Positions 63,320 through 64,000 of a stretch of DNA of 64,000 nucleotides are shown in pieces. Source of the stretch: Aeromicrobium piscarium (lineage in GTDB: Bacteria; Actinomycetota; Actinomycetes; Propionibacteriales; Nocardioidaceae). Location of the stretch: assembly GCF_007421815.1 (NCBI RefSeq), contig NZ_VLNT01000001.1, positions 294,573 through 358,572 of the forward strand, in the 5' to 3' direction. Made by a program: the position numbers and the translations under genes. The stretch's first letter is position 1, and every line of letters begins with the position of its first letter. The notes below the pieces were generated by a model. It ran no database searches, was not told the DNA's origin, and saw nothing but the letters and a program-made list of their open reading frames with translations.

Positions 63320-63961
63320 TTATGGCTCGGGACGCAGCTCCTGGGGCACGTTCTTGGCGAGATTGCGCAGCGCTCGCAACTGAAGCTGCTTGATGGCCCC
63401 CTCGCTTCGGTCGAGCGCCGCGGCGGTCTGGGCGATCGTCATGCCGGACAGGAATCTCATGACGATGCAGTCCCGCTGCTCGGGGGACAGCTCGCTGATC
63501 GCGTGATGGAGAGCATGATCGCCGAGATGCACGAGCGCCTCGTCCTCAGAGCTCTCGGCGGCGGGCCCACGCTCCGGTACGACATCGGAGGTCAGCTCCA
63601 TCCGGACCCGGGCCGACTTGTAGTGGTCGGCGATCAGATTGCGCGCGATGGTGGTGAGCCACGCCCCGAAATCCTTGCCCTGCCAGTTGAACCTGCCGAC
63701 GGCCTTCATCGCCCGGACGAAGGTGTCGCTCGTGAGATCCTCGGCCAGCTGCCGCGAGCCCACGCGGTAGTAGAGGAAGCGGTACACGGTCGTGACGTAG
63801 ATGTCGTAGAGCTGGCCGAAAGCCTCGGCATCCCCGGTCCGCGCGAGCTCGACGAGGGCATGGACGCGTTCGGCGTGGGACTCATCGCGGTCCGGGGGAG
63901 TCCGCGAGGGCTGACCCGTTCCCGTGCGGGTCTGCGCGAGAGCGATCCAGAGTGCGGACAC
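63320..63961 (-). CDS. ECF-type RNA polymerase sigma factor (BldN-like); start unsure
   Basis: At least 213 residues. Region 2 is GDAEAFGQLYDIYVTTVYRF, LYYRVGSRQLAEDLTSDTFV, RAMKAVGRFNWQGKDFGAWL; region 4 is ELSPEQRDCIVMRFLSGMTI, AQTAAALDRSEGAIKQLQLR. These fit BldN-type ECF factors, which control development in streptomycetes. The frame stays open upstream from GTG 63961 to the window edge, so the true start may lie outside. DUF5667 follows 56 bases downstream, the known sigma/anti-sigma neighbour arrangement. Confidence 0.85.
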   Translation of the reverse strand: MSALWIALAQTRTGTGQPSRTPPDRDESHAERVHALVELARTGDAEAFGQLYDIYVTTVYRFLYYRVGSRQLAEDLTSDTFVRAMKAVGRFNWQGKDFGAWLTTIARNLIADHYKSARVRMELTSDVVPERGPAAESSEDEALVHLGDHALHHAISELSPEQRDCIVMRFLSGMTIAQTAAALDRSEGAIKQLQLRALRNLAKNVPQELRPEP

Positions 63962-64000
63962 GTCGAAGGGCGGCGCCAGGACGGCGACGCCGATCGGATG

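Overview
The window is high-GC DNA (roughly 70%) with dense genes, many GTG starts and little intergenic space. Several gene orders match the chromosomal backbone of mycolic-acid actinobacteria (Mycobacteriales): the M23 peptidase-sucC-sucD-perM-purN-purH run (Rv0950c to Rv0957 order in M. tuberculosis), folD-DUF3017, radA-disA-membrane protein-mutY with clpC and lysS, and ppx-(Rv0498-like)-proC-excisionase-like-bTHX-like-galE2-acyltransferase (Rv0495c to Rv0502 order). A free-living Dietzia-like genus would fit, but I cannot fix the genus from sequence alone. No rRNA or tRNA gene was recognised.

Layout: 0-9 kb holds the 3' end of menD, a flavin amine oxidase-like gene, a GMC oxidoreductase/aldehyde dehydrogenase operon flanked by two Uma2-family nuclease genes, and a GDSL hydrolase. 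8-19.3 kb is core metabolism and envelope: M23 peptidase, succinyl-CoA synthetase, a membrane-tethered sigma-factor-like protein, PerM, de novo purine synthesis (purN, purH), a TetR regulator, folD and DUF3017. 19.4-28.8 kb has mdh, a DHFR-like reductase, the furA-katA oxidative stress operon, a winged-helix protein, a glycerophosphodiesterase, a GAP/Sap-type membrane protein, a two-component system and a small secreted protein.

28.9-38.5 kb separates lysS from clpC, which are close neighbours in relatives, and carries type I-E CRISPR relics, dispersed palindromic repeats, a TetR-controlled hemerythrin/BphX-like operon, a TctCBA tricarboxylate transporter and a universal stress protein. 38.5-48.1 kb is genome maintenance (clpC, mutY, disA, radA) plus small enzymes. 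48.1-62 kb is the ppx-proC-galE2 backbone, interrupted at 49.1-56.5 kb by an accessory island: a large secreted RHS/YD-repeat protein with a glycine-zipper tail and a two-TM candidate immunity gene, a decayed DUF222/HNH gene, a META lipoprotein and a sortase-type LPxTG serine protease. The window ends with a DUF5667 protein and a BldN-like sigma factor.

Three patterns recur across the window. Many genes have a TANNNT -10 hexamer exactly 6-8 bases before the start codon, implying leaderless mRNAs. Long inverted repeats of several unrelated families sit in intergenic space. A TTNTCCACA motif lies about 70-110 bases upstream of three accessory genes. The strongest candidates for something new are the RHS/glycine-zipper toxin pair, the sigma-like membrane fusion, and the palindromic repeat family with the CRISPR relics.
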